This document shows, one piece after another, positions 1 to 7,320 of a stretch of 12,735 nucleotides of DNA (positions are counted from its first letter, which is position 1; each line of letters starts with the position of its first letter). Under the pieces are notes generated by a model, which ran no database searches, was not told the DNA's origin, and saw only the letters and a program-made list of their open reading frames with translations. Made by a program: the position numbers and the translations under genes. This stretch comes from DASWHR01 sp036398095 (GTDB taxonomy: Bacteria; Actinomycetota; AC-67), in assembly GCA_036398095.1 (NCBI GenBank), contig DASWHR010000152.1, positions 1-12,735 of the forward strand. Direction: 5' to 3'.

Positions 1-1
1 C

Positions 2-274
2 GCCGCGGCCGCGATCATGGTGGTCGTGTTTGGAAGCTTCATCCTGGAGTCGGAGCGAGTCATCAAGCTGATGGGAACCGGCCTCGCCGTGGCGATCCTG
101 CTCGACGCGACGATCGTGCGCATGCTGCTGGTCCCCGCGACGATGGAACTGCTCGGCGATCGCAACTGGTGGCTGCCGTCGTGGCTCGGCCGCGTCCTGC
201 CGACGCTGGACGTCGAAGGCACGCCACCGCCCGAGCCGATCGAGGACGCACCGGAACCCGCGACCCACAGCTGA
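2..274 (+). CDS. MMPL-family membrane transporter, C-terminal end (partial)
   Basis: The reading frame is open from the left edge, so only the last ~90 residues of the protein are present. They contain two hydrophobic helices: one around AAAAIMVVVFGSF and a second around LMGTGLAVAILLDATIVRML. These are followed by VPATMELLGDRNWWLP and a short Pro/Glu-rich cytoplasmic tail. The pattern of a final helix with a conserved Asp and Arg (LLDATIVR), then a P-x-x-M-x-L-x-G-x-x-N-W-W-x-P motif, is typical of the end of MMPL/RND-type exporters, which move lipids or other hydrophobic compounds across the inner membrane using the proton gradient. The substrate cannot be inferred. The stop lies only 17 nt from the end of the convergent gene to its right. 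Confidence 0.85.
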   Translation, partial: AAAAIMVVVFGSFILESERVIKLMGTGLAVAILLDATIVRMLLVPATMELLGDRNWWLPSWLGRVLPTLDVEGTPPPEPIEDAPEPATHS

Positions 275-291
275 CCGAGGCGGCGAAGCGT

Positions 292-1740
292 CTACGTCAG
301 CCGGTACGCCAGAACGATGCCCGCGTCGTCGCACTGCGCGAACACCGTGTTGCGCGCGACGGCGACGCCGCCGCCTTGCGTCGTGCACGGCCCGCCGATG
401 TCGGCACCCATCGCGCGCTGCCACAACGGCAGCCCGTTCGCGGCGTCGAACGCGATTAGCACGCCGGTCGTGGTCACCGTATAGACCACACCGTTCGCGA
501 CGGTCATCGGCTGGTAGCGGATTGCGTCGTGCATCGAACTCGAGATCCACTGCGCAGACCCCGTGGACCGATCCAGCGAAGCGATCACGCTGGGATTCGC
601 GCTCACGTATACGCCCGCGGCGTCCACCGCCGACGTCCCGGCGTTCCCGGCCGCCGATGGAGCCGACAGCGGCACGCGCCACGCGCGCTCCATCGTGTCG
701 CCGTAGACCGCGTGATAGACGCCCGACTTCTGCATCGCGCCGACGACGGTGCGGCCACCCTCGCCGGAGAACAGGTTCACCGACGCGCCGAAGTCCAAGT
801 CCAGCTCGGCGCACGTCAGCGATGACGACGGCGACGTGCCGGTCCGATCGTCGCCGAACATCTCACAGGCCGGCTGATCGTAGAGATTGAGCCCGTCGAG
901 GTAATGCTCGCCTTCGCCCTTGTAGGAGCCGAGCACGGTCCCGAACGTCGAACTCGTCTTGTCGGCGTCGATCTTGAGGATCGCATTGTTGTAGGCGTGA
1001 TCGGTCTTGAACGCCTCCGAGTCCGCGGTCGCCACGTAGATCACCTTGTTGACCGTGTCCACCGCCGCCGTCGACCAGGCGCCCGCGCCGCTGTAGCCGA
1101 GCGCGTGATCGTCTTCCGAGACGACGACGACGCGTTTGAGCACCGCGCCGGTCGCGGCGTCCAGGAAGGTCAGCGGCGGACGCGCATCCGGGCCGACGCC
1201 GCGCGACACCGCCACGAAGTACATGCCGTCGAAGACGACCGGGCTGGCGTGGATGACTTCGCCGTCCTGGCGGCGGCCTTCGAGCGTCAGCCGTTCCGTC
1301 CGCCACACCTCCGCGCCGGTCGCTTGGTCGAGCGCCTGCGCGCGCAGATCGAACGAGGTCGTGTACGAGCCGGCATAGACGCGTCCGTCTTGCACGGTCA
1401 GCCCGAGGATCCCGCCGTCCACTCGATTCGTCCAGACCCCGTCGCCGGTGTCTGCGTTGATCGCGAAGACTCCGCCGCCGCTGGTGTTGCCGCTGGCCAC
1501 GTAGACGCAGCCGTCGGCGATCACCGGCGTGGACTGGAACGGAAGCGTGCCGCCGTTGTCGGCCGCGTCGAACGTCCAGTCGAGGGTCAGTTCGCCGACG
1601 TTGGCCGGACCGATCACCGTCTCGGCGTCCGAACCGATACCGAACGTGACGTCATGGCGGGGACCCCCTGGACGTTGGTCTTCCCCGGTCTTCGCCGTTG
1701 CCGGTTCAGATTCCTCCCAAATGAAGCAAATTGCGGCCAT
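292..1740 (-). CDS. PQQ-binding-like beta-propeller repeat protein, N-terminus doubtful
   Basis: The product, about 482 residues, consists almost entirely of quinoprotein-type propeller blades. Repeats of the form G-x-V-Y-V-A ... A-x-D-x-x-T-G-x-x-x-W are clear: DGCVYVASGNTSGGGVFAIN, DGRVYAGS, NKVIYVATADSEAF, AGVYVSANPSVIASLD and NGVVYTVTTTGVLIAFD. Family members are usually exported and either bind PQQ in dehydrogenases or serve as non-enzymatic scaffolds. I see no dehydrogenase catalytic residues, so a scaffold or binding role is more likely. Recognisable homology starts at RHDVTFGIGSDAETVIG. The ATG at 1740 is the only reasonable in-frame start before the divergent gene. It gives a leader with no hydrophobic signal peptide and no well-spaced Shine-Dalgarno, so the gene may have lost its 5' end. 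The frame stays open on to 3195 only because it runs antisense through the next gene. Confidence 0.8.
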   Translation of the reverse strand: MAAICFIWEESEPATAKTGEDQRPGGPRHDVTFGIGSDAETVIGPANVGELTLDWTFDAADNGGTLPFQSTPVIADGCVYVASGNTSGGGVFAINADTGDGVWTNRVDGGILGLTVQDGRVYAGSYTTSFDLRAQALDQATGAEVWRTERLTLEGRRQDGEVIHASPVVFDGMYFVAVSRGVGPDARPPLTFLDAATGAVLKRVVVVSEDDHALGYSGAGAWSTAAVDTVNKVIYVATADSEAFKTDHAYNNAILKIDADKTSSTFGTVLGSYKGEGEHYLDGLNLYDQPACEMFGDDRTGTSPSSSLTCAELDLDFGASVNLFSGEGGRTVVGAMQKSGVYHAVYGDTMERAWRVPLSAPSAAGNAGTSAVDAAGVYVSANPSVIASLDRSTGSAQWISSSMHDAIRYQPMTVANGVVYTVTTTGVLIAFDAANGLPLWQRAMGADIGGPCTTQGGGVAVARNTVFAQCDDAGIVLAYRLT

Positions 1741-1782
1741 GGCGTCCGAGGACGCGATGACCTCCAGGCCGAAGCACCATCC

Positions 1783-3252
1783 ATGAGAAAGTTCCTTCCG
1801 GCGATCGTCATCGGTGCCCTCTTGATGGGCACCATCGCGGCGCGTGCCGACGAGCGGCAACTCGAGCTGCGGCCGCATGCCGTCGCCGACATCGACGGAG
1901 ACGCGCGCGACGATGTGCTGCTGCGCGTCCGCGACCGCCGAAGCGGCGAGCTGTGGGCTCAGGCTCGGTCGGGAGCGGACGGAACGGTTCTGTGGACCCG
2001 GGCGCTGCCGGCCGACACCGCGCTCGAGCCGGGCACCGATCTCAGGCATGCGCTTGCGCTCACCTGGCACATCGAGCGGGTCCCGGGAACGCCGCTTCCC
2101 ACAACGGGGCGGCTCCAGATGCTGGACCTGTCGGATGGGCGGACGAGGTGGACGTTCGACCCGGGCGCCGACCATGCCGACGCCCTCTCGTACATCGCGA
2201 TGGAGGCCAAACCGCTTCCGGACGCAACCGGGGACGCGATCGGGGAGGTGCTCGTGTCGATCCACCGGAGCGAGCCGGTTGTGTCCCTGGATCCCCCGCT
2301 CATCGGACTGGGAGGATCGCTCAGCATCTGCATCCTCGACGGCGGATCCGGCGAGAAGCTCGGGCAGTGTCTCAAGCAGACGGTGAGCGAAGGCTTCTAC
2401 ACCACCGGGATGCTGCCCGACATGGATGGGGACGGCCGGTTCGACATCGTCGCGAGACTCCAGACATACGGCGGCACTCGCCTTGTTGCCTGGTCCACCA
2501 CGACCGGCACGCTCTGGAGCATTCCCGTGGACGAGACGTACCGAACGCGATCCTTCGCGGTGCTGCCGGGATCCTCGCGCCACGCGATCCTGTTCGGAGG
2601 ACACGGCGGGGCCGCAATCTTCTCCAGCGACTTCGCCGTGCGGGACGCCGGCGACGGATCGTTGCTGTGGACCGGCGCGCAAGGGTCTCCGGCCGGAATC
2701 GGCGACGTCGATGCAGACGGCCGGCAGGATGTTTCGCTGCTGGACGATCCCGAGGGCGACGGGACCTACGGCATCGTGACCCGCTCCGGACTGAACGGGG
2801 CGTTGCTGGCCGCGAGCCCGCCGGTCTATCAATTCGGTCGCGTGCTCCACGATCTCACCGGTGACGGCATCACCGATGTGATCACGAGATCGTCCGCGGG
2901 CGACGGCAGCCCGCGGTGGACCGTCGTAGACGGAAGGACCGCCTCGGCCGTCCTGCACACGCCCGACGACGGCGGCGAGATTCGCTCGGTCATTCGCGAC
3001 GCGACCGGCGACGGCGAATCGGACCTGCTCGAAAAGCGCTACGACGGATTCGAGTTGCGCACGATCGTGCGGGACGGTCGCACGCTTGCGCGAACCTGGT
3101 CGGCTCCCTACGCGGATATCCAGATCGCACTCGACGCATCGGGCCCGCCCGCGGCCGAGTTGCTCCTCGCGTTCGGTGGTCGCCTCGACCTGCACGGCCC
3201 GTCGGGCCTGCTGTGGCGAATCTACGTTCAGGACTCTCTTCCGGAACCATGA
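1783..3252 (+). CDS. Secreted FG-GAP/integrin-alpha-like beta-propeller protein
   Basis: The protein has 489 residues. Residues 1-22 form a signal peptide (MRKFLPAIVIGALLMG, then an A-A-R-A cleavage site before DE). The rest contains repeated Asp-rich loops of the D-x-D/T-G-D-G-x-x-D-[VIL] type, starting at about residues 36 (DIDGDARDDVLL), 147 (DATGDAIGEVLV), 213 (DMDGDGRFDIV), 308 (DVDADGRQDV), 357 (DLTGDGITDV) and 406 (DATGDGESDLL). These are the calcium-binding loops of FG-GAP (VCBS-like) propellers, which usually mediate adhesion or ligand binding outside the cell. No catalytic domain or anchor is visible, so it is probably released or held by a partner. ATG 1783 is chosen because the signal peptide starts there; upstream sequence in the same frame is antisense to the propeller gene on the left. 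There is no clear Shine-Dalgarno. Confidence 0.8.
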   Translation: MRKFLPAIVIGALLMGTIAARADERQLELRPHAVADIDGDARDDVLLRVRDRRSGELWAQARSGADGTVLWTRALPADTALEPGTDLRHALALTWHIERVPGTPLPTTGRLQMLDLSDGRTRWTFDPGADHADALSYIAMEAKPLPDATGDAIGEVLVSIHRSEPVVSLDPPLIGLGGSLSICILDGGSGEKLGQCLKQTVSEGFYTTGMLPDMDGDGRFDIVARLQTYGGTRLVAWSTTTGTLWSIPVDETYRTRSFAVLPGSSRHAILFGGHGGAAIFSSDFAVRDAGDGSLLWTGAQGSPAGIGDVDADGRQDVSLLDDPEGDGTYGIVTRSGLNGALLAASPPVYQFGRVLHDLTGDGITDVITRSSAGDGSPRWTVVDGRTASAVLHTPDDGGEIRSVIRDATGDGESDLLEKRYDGFELRTIVRDGRTLARTWSAPYADIQIALDASGPPAAELLLAFGGRLDLHGPSGLLWRIYVQDSLPEP

Positions 3253-3496
3253 CGAAAGAACGGAGGGGCCCGAAGTCCCCCTGTTCGCGCGTAGCTCTTA
3301 GAAGGAACTGAACGTGGGCTAGCGACGCCGCGCGTCGGTGTCCTCGCCCCGCGGCGGATCGACCTCTTCGCGAGCGTCTTGAAAAAGTGCTTGCTTGTCG
3401 CATTGACAGGCGAAGCAACCAAGGATGAGAATCGTCCCCGCACGGGGGCTTGCACCACTTTTATCCGTCCCGTCAACGGAAAGAGGGGGATGCGCG
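3253..3496. other. Intergenic region with possible terminator hairpins and a promoter
   Basis: I see no gene in this 244-base gap. Just after the FG-GAP gene there is a weak hairpin (AGGGG at 3264-3268 with CCCCT at 3278-3282). Further on is a GC-rich inverted repeat (CGCCGCG 3326-3332 with CGCGGCG 3350-3356, 17-nt loop). Neither is followed by a T-run, so a terminator role is only possible. The right half holds the promoter and Shine-Dalgarno of the downstream protease, plus a short GTCCCC/GGGGGC hairpin at 3434-3449 that lies around the expected transcription start. Confidence 0.4.
3403..3432 (+). promoter_or_regulatory. Candidate sigma70-type promoter of the secreted protease gene
   Basis: A perfect TTGACA sits at 3403-3408, with an 18-base spacer to GAGAAT at 3427-3432 (four of six matches to TATAAT). 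Transcription would begin near 3439, giving a leader of about 58 nt before the ATG at 3497. This is the only perfect TTGACA I noticed upstream of a gene start in the window. Activity is inferred from sequence alone. Confidence 0.45.
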
Positions 3497-6109
3497 ATGC
3501 TTCGAGCTCGCTTGCTCGTTGCCCTGTTCTGCTTCACCTTGCTCAGTTCGCTGCCGTCCGGTGCCGTCACCGGCACCCAGCGATGGGCGATCGTCCTGTG
3601 TAACTTCAGCAACCACACGGCGACGCCCAACTCCATCTCGTACTACCAGCGAATGTTCTCCGACGCGGGCGTCGGGGAGACCAACGTGCTGGAGTACTGG
3701 CGCGACGTGTCCTACGGACGCGTCAGCGTCTCGGGAACCGTCGTCACCGGCTGGCACACGCTCTCGCAGACGCGCGATCAGTGGGTCGCGCTCAACCGGT
3801 ACGACAAGATCGAAGTCTGTTCCGACAAAGCCGCGGTGGACGGCTTCAACTTCAGCGGGATCTACGGCGTCGTGGTCATCTTCCCCGAAGCCGTCAGCAC
3901 CACGACCGCGGCGATCGACGCCAGTCAGACGACCGTCACGGTGAACTCGGCGGCGTCGTTCCCGCCGGCTCCGCCGTTCCTGATGGTGATCAACGACTTC
4001 ACCGCCGACAACGCAGAAACCGTCAACGTCACGGGAATCAGCGGCGACACCTTCACCATCACCCGCGGGTTCATGGGAACGACCCCGCGCGCCCACAACA
4101 TGGGCGCGACGGCGATCGCGCCCGGGGACTTCGGCAACTGGGGTCCCGGCCCGGTCGGGATGAACCTGAACGGCACCAACTACAACCTGGGAATGGTGAT
4201 CGGTCCCGATCACTACAACCTCACCGGCGTGGCGCACGAGATGGGCCATGGATTCGGGTACTTCCATACGCGCAAGCTCTCGACGTCGACGACCGACTAC
4301 AACGACTGTTGGGACTTGATGAGCGCCTTCACTTGCGTCTACACGTTCAACAACGTCGGAACCAACTTCGGCGGGTCGAACCTGGGAAGCCGGTTCGCGG
4401 CGAAAGGCCCGGGCTTGACCGCGCACCTGCTCGACATCCAAGGCTGGATGGACTCGGCTCGCGTCCGGTCGTTCGACAACAGCTCGTGCACGCAATCGAC
4501 GGTCCAGATGGCCGCCCTCAACCACGCCGAGGCGACCGGGCGGCTGGAAGTCCGGATACCGGCGACCGTCACCATCCCCGGTCCCGAGAGCAGCTCGACC
4601 ACGAGCGACTACTACACGGTCGAGCTGAGAAGCCAGACCGGCTGGGATCAAGGGGTGCCGCGCGACGCGTTCATCCTCCACCTCAAGGGGCAGGACAACT
4701 ACGCCTACTGGGTGGACGGCGCCACCGACGACGGCGCCCTGGTTCCGGGCGAGGAGTTCGTCAACGCGGCGGAGAACACCTACGTCGCCGTGAACTCGCT
4801 CACGTCGTCGTCGTTCACGGGCCTGGTCACGGTCGCCGGGTGCAAGATCAACACCGTGCTGAGCCTGGTCGGCGCGACCGAGGGCGACTACACCGACAGC
4901 GCTCTTCTCTCGGCCGACCTGAAGGTCGCGGGATCCCTGGCCCCGGTGCCGAGCGCGCCGGTCACCTTGAGCGTCGGGACGCAGTCCTGCAGCGGCACGA
5001 CCAACGCGACCGGCCGCGCGTCGTGCAGCATCACGCTCAACCAGACGCCCGGCGTCAAGACGCGGACGGCGTCCTACGCGGGCGAGCCCGCCTACAACCC
5101 GGCGTCGGTGACCGGATCGTTCACGATCGATCGCGAGGACACGCTACTCACCTACAACGGGCCGCTCACCTCGGACTACAACGACGTCTTCACCGCGTCG
5201 GCGCGGCTCCGCGACGCCGATTCCTTCGCGGGCGTCGGCGGCCGGACGGTGTCGATGGCGCTCGGCGTCGTCGACGCGTGCAGCGCCGCGACCGATTCCG
5301 GCGGCACCGCGGCGTGCTCGATCACCCCGAGCCAGCCTGCCGGCATCGTCACGCTCGTCTCGGATTTCGCGGGGGATGCGTTCTTCAAGCCCTCATCCGA
5401 TAGCGACGCGTTCGAGATCACCCATCAGGAGACCACGACCGTCTACAACGGTCCGACCGTCATCGCGAACGACAATCCGGTGACGCTGAGCGGGCAACTG
5501 CTCGAGGAGGGTGTCACGCCAATCGCCGGGCGGACGCTCACGCTCGGCCTCGGCGCGCAGACGTGCACGTCGTCACCGACCGACGCCGCCGGCGTCGGCA
5601 CGTGCGTGATCACACCGAACGTGCTCACACTCGGCGAGATTCCGCTGTCCGCGGTCTTCGCCGGCGACGCCTACTACGAGCCCTCGGCCGACGAGAGCCA
5701 GGTGGCGATCGTCTTCGCGTTCCTGGATCAGGGCGCGTTCACGCTCGGTGACCTCACCGCGGACGCCGCGACGCCGACGACGAGCGTCTCGTGGTGGCAC
5801 GACGAGTGGTACCTCCAGAACAGCCTGTCGGGCGGCGCCGCGCCGGCGTCGTTCAAGGGGTTCGCCCGAGATCAAAGCGACGCGCCGCCGGCGTGCGGCA
5901 CGACCTGGACCACCCGGCCGGGCAACAACTCGACCCCGCCGGCCACGGTCCCGACCTACATGGGAACGGTCGTGTCCAGCGAGGTGACGAAGTCGGGATC
6001 GGTGATCGAGAGCAACATCGTCAAGATCGTCGTTGTCCGAACGGACCTCGGGTACGCGCCGAACCCGGGAGCAGCCGGCACGGGCGCGATCGTGGCGACC
6101 TACTGCTGA
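3497..6109 (+). CDS. Secreted multidomain metzincin protease with Ig-like repeats
   Basis: The protein has 870 residues. Residues 1-23 are a signal peptide (MLRARLLVALFCFTLLSS). The catalytic domain resembles gametolysin/M6-type zinc proteases. It carries a perfect metzincin motif HEMGHGFGYFH at 247-257 (zinc ligands His247, His251, His257; Glu248 as general base) and a Met-turn DLMSA with Met275. About residues 133-210 are an inserted beta-rich segment resembling phage tail-fibre modules. Three Ig-like repeats follow at about 450-545, 546-642 and 643-741, each with a Cys pair 11-12 residues apart that could form a disulfide (for example CSGTTNATGRASC). Residues ~742-870 form a separate C-terminal domain (SWWHDEWYLQNSLSGG ... 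PSYMG-like ... GYAPNP) that I recall from actinobacterial surface proteins. ATG 3497 is preceded by AGAGGGGG at a 7-nt distance and begins the signal peptide, so it is preferred over the in-frame ATG at 3425. Confidence 0.85.
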   Translation: MLRARLLVALFCFTLLSSLPSGAVTGTQRWAIVLCNFSNHTATPNSISYYQRMFSDAGVGETNVLEYWRDVSYGRVSVSGTVVTGWHTLSQTRDQWVALNRYDKIEVCSDKAAVDGFNFSGIYGVVVIFPEAVSTTTAAIDASQTTVTVNSAASFPPAPPFLMVINDFTADNAETVNVTGISGDTFTITRGFMGTTPRAHNMGATAIAPGDFGNWGPGPVGMNLNGTNYNLGMVIGPDHYNLTGVAHEMGHGFGYFHTRKLSTSTTDYNDCWDLMSAFTCVYTFNNVGTNFGGSNLGSRFAAKGPGLTAHLLDIQGWMDSARVRSFDNSSCTQSTVQMAALNHAEATGRLEVRIPATVTIPGPESSSTTSDYYTVELRSQTGWDQGVPRDAFILHLKGQDNYAYWVDGATDDGALVPGEEFVNAAENTYVAVNSLTSSSFTGLVTVAGCKINTVLSLVGATEGDYTDSALLSADLKVAGSLAPVPSAPVTLSVGTQSCSGTTNATGRASCSITLNQTPGVKTRTASYAGEPAYNPASVTGSFTIDREDTLLTYNGPLTSDYNDVFTASARLRDADSFAGVGGRTVSMALGVVDACSAATDSGGTAACSITPSQPAGIVTLVSDFAGDAFFKPSSDSDAFEITHQETTTVYNGPTVIANDNPVTLSGQLLEEGVTPIAGRTLTLGLGAQTCTSSPTDAAGVGTCVITPNVLTLGEIPLSAVFAGDAYYEPSADESQVAIVFAFLDQGAFTLGDLTADAATPTTSVSWWHDEWYLQNSLSGGAAPASFKGFARDQSDAPPACGTTWTTRPGNNSTPPATVPTYMGTVVSSEVTKSGSVIESNIVKIVVVRTDLGYAPNPGAAGTGAIVATYC

Positions 6110-6117
6110 ACCGGACG

Positions 6118-6156
6118 CCGAGGATGCCCGCACCCCCGTCGCGCGGGCATCCTCGG
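6118..6156 (+). terminator. Strong 14-bp hairpin after the protease gene
   Basis: CCGAGGATGCCCGC (6118-6131) and GCGGGCATCCTCGG (6143-6156) are perfectly complementary around an 11-nt loop, starting 9 nt after the protease stop codon. No T-run follows; the next bases are GTCCCCC. It is most likely an intrinsic-type terminator or an mRNA 3'-end stabiliser. It lies only 18 nt before the next start codon, leaving no room for a promoter between, so transcripts of the lipoprotein gene may have to pass through it. Confidence 0.6.
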
Positions 6157-6174
6157 GTCCCCCGGTGCGAAACC

Positions 6175-7257
6175 ATGACGTCGAAGAACTCGAAAGCGAT
6201 CCACCGCGTCGCGGCCGTCCTGGCCTTCGTGGTTCCGGCATGCTCGTCGGGATCACGTCCGGCGACGAGGCAGCCATCGTCACCGTCGCCGGCCGTCTCC
6301 TCCCCCGCCGCGACGGCGACCTCGTCCCCGATCCCGCCGGCCGTGCCGCCGAATCGCGCGGTCGGCTTGCCGGGCGGATGCAGCGGCGGCGATCCGCCGG
6401 CGCAGAACGTCGATCGGGCGCTCAGCAGCAGCGAACGTGGCATCGCGTTCGCGCGGCTGCTCGCCGAAGGGCAAAAGCCCGGGATCTACGTAGCCGGCCG
6501 CGACGGCAGCGACGTGCGGCCGTTCATTCCGTGCGGCGTCTCGGCGCGCGGGCCGGTCTGGTCGCCGAGCGGGGACCGGCTCGCGTTCCAGCTCGGCGAC
6601 GGACAGGCCACGGAGGTCTATCTGGTGAACAAGGAGGGCTCGGGGATGCGCCGACTCACGCGCAACGACATGGTCGAGTCGGCGCTCGCGTGGTCACCCG
6701 ACGGCAAGCGGCTGGCGTTCATCGGCCAGCCGAAGGGGACGGCCAACCAGCAGCAGATCCACGTCGTGGACGTCGCGGGCGGCACGCCGCGACGCCTTTC
6801 GGCCGCGCTCGATCTGACACCGAGCTTTTCGCCCGACGGAGCCAGGATCATCTTCGTTCGCATCGACCCGTCGACTTATAACAGCGCCGTCTGGGAGATG
6901 CGGATCGACGGGTCGGATGCGCGCAGGATCCTGCCCGGCTACGAGAACGTCTCCCATCCGCAGTATTCACCGGACGGTCGACGCATCCTGCTCTCCGACG
7001 GAAAGACGCTCTTTCACGTCGCCACCGACGGATCGTCGAAGCGAACGATCGCGACGCTCACCGCGGATGTTCGCGGCGGGATCGACGATCCACGTCCCGC
7101 ATGGTCCTCCGACGGGGCCTTGGTCGTGTTCAATCAGCGCCGGGCCGCCGCGACCAATCGAAGCGACATCTGGATCGTCGGCGCCGACGGAAGCGGCCTC
7201 CGCCGCCTGCTCGAATCCCCCGGCCTCGACACCGACCCGTCCTGGCAGGCCGGCTGA
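6175..7257 (+). CDS. Lipoprotein with TolB/PD40-type (WD40-like) beta-propeller
   Basis: The protein has 360 residues. A lipoprotein signal peptide ends in VVPAC, with Cys23 as the expected lipidated residue. A Ser/Pro/Ala-rich linker of about 40 residues follows and would hold the domain off the membrane. The rest is a PD40 propeller with the repeated motif W-S-P-D/S-G-x-x-[LI]-A/V-F: VWSPSGDRLAFQL, AWSPDGKRLAFIG, SFSPDGARIIFVR, QYSPDGRRILLSD and AWSSDGALVVFNQ. Between them lie strands ending in D-G-S/G-x-x-R-R-L. Such propellers bind proteins or peptides in the TolB manner and are often surface accessories rather than enzymes. ATG 6175 is chosen because the signal peptide starts there. No Shine-Dalgarno is seen, and a strong hairpin lies just upstream. 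The gene could be read with the protease before it or the cyclase after it, since all three point the same way. Confidence 0.8.
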   Translation: MTSKNSKAIHRVAAVLAFVVPACSSGSRPATRQPSSPSPAVSSPAATATSSPIPPAVPPNRAVGLPGGCSGGDPPAQNVDRALSSSERGIAFARLLAEGQKPGIYVAGRDGSDVRPFIPCGVSARGPVWSPSGDRLAFQLGDGQATEVYLVNKEGSGMRRLTRNDMVESALAWSPDGKRLAFIGQPKGTANQQQIHVVDVAGGTPRRLSAALDLTPSFSPDGARIIFVRIDPSTYNSAVWEMRIDGSDARRILPGYENVSHPQYSPDGRRILLSDGKTLFHVATDGSSKRTIATLTADVRGGIDDPRPAWSSDGALVVFNQRRAAATNRSDIWIVGADGSGLRRLLESPGLDTDPSWQAG

Positions 7258-7306
7258 GACCGGCTCTCGCGCGACCCGGGCGCACGAGTGATCGACCGTT
7301 TCCCGG

Positions 7307-7312
7307 TACCCT
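7307..7312 (+). promoter_or_regulatory. Candidate -10 box for a leaderless cyclase transcript
   Basis: TACCCT at 7307-7312 fits the TANNNT -10 pattern common in actinobacteria and ends 8 nt before the GTG at 7321. No Shine-Dalgarno precedes this GTG, which fits a leaderless or nearly leaderless mRNA. No convincing -35 is visible. A six-base degenerate match is weak evidence on its own. Confidence 0.3.
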
Positions 7313-7320
7313 GTTGCGCC

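Noticed and set aside
904..1782. Plus-strand frame running into the FG-GAP gene from 904
   Set aside because: It is antisense to clear PQQ-type blades, and a signal peptide begins at 1783.
1783..3195. Upstream extension of the minus-strand propeller frame across this region
   Set aside because: It is antisense to the FG-GAP gene, is Arg/Gly-rich without domain motifs, and no propeller homology occurs before about 1660. Long antisense frames are common in GC-rich coding DNA.
3425..3496. Earlier ATG for the first protease at 3425
   Set aside because: It lies at the promoter's -10 region and would put non-signal residues ahead of a good signal peptide; ATG 3497 has a well-placed Shine-Dalgarno.
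3434..3496. Possible c-di-GMP riboswitch before the first protease
   Set aside because: A short GC hairpin is present, but the conserved GEMM core elements and tetraloop-receptor pattern are absent, and the hairpin overlaps the expected transcription start.
3473..4681. A 402-codon minus-strand open frame opposite the first protease
   Set aside because: Composition is typical of an antisense frame (Arg/Val/Asp-rich) and it lacks recognisable motifs; the plus strand is well supported.
7288..7320. GTG 7288 as start of the cyclase
   Set aside because: The added 11 residues show no homology that I recognise, and GTG 7321 matches the usual start of such fusions (MELPE-VRY-like) and follows a -10 box.
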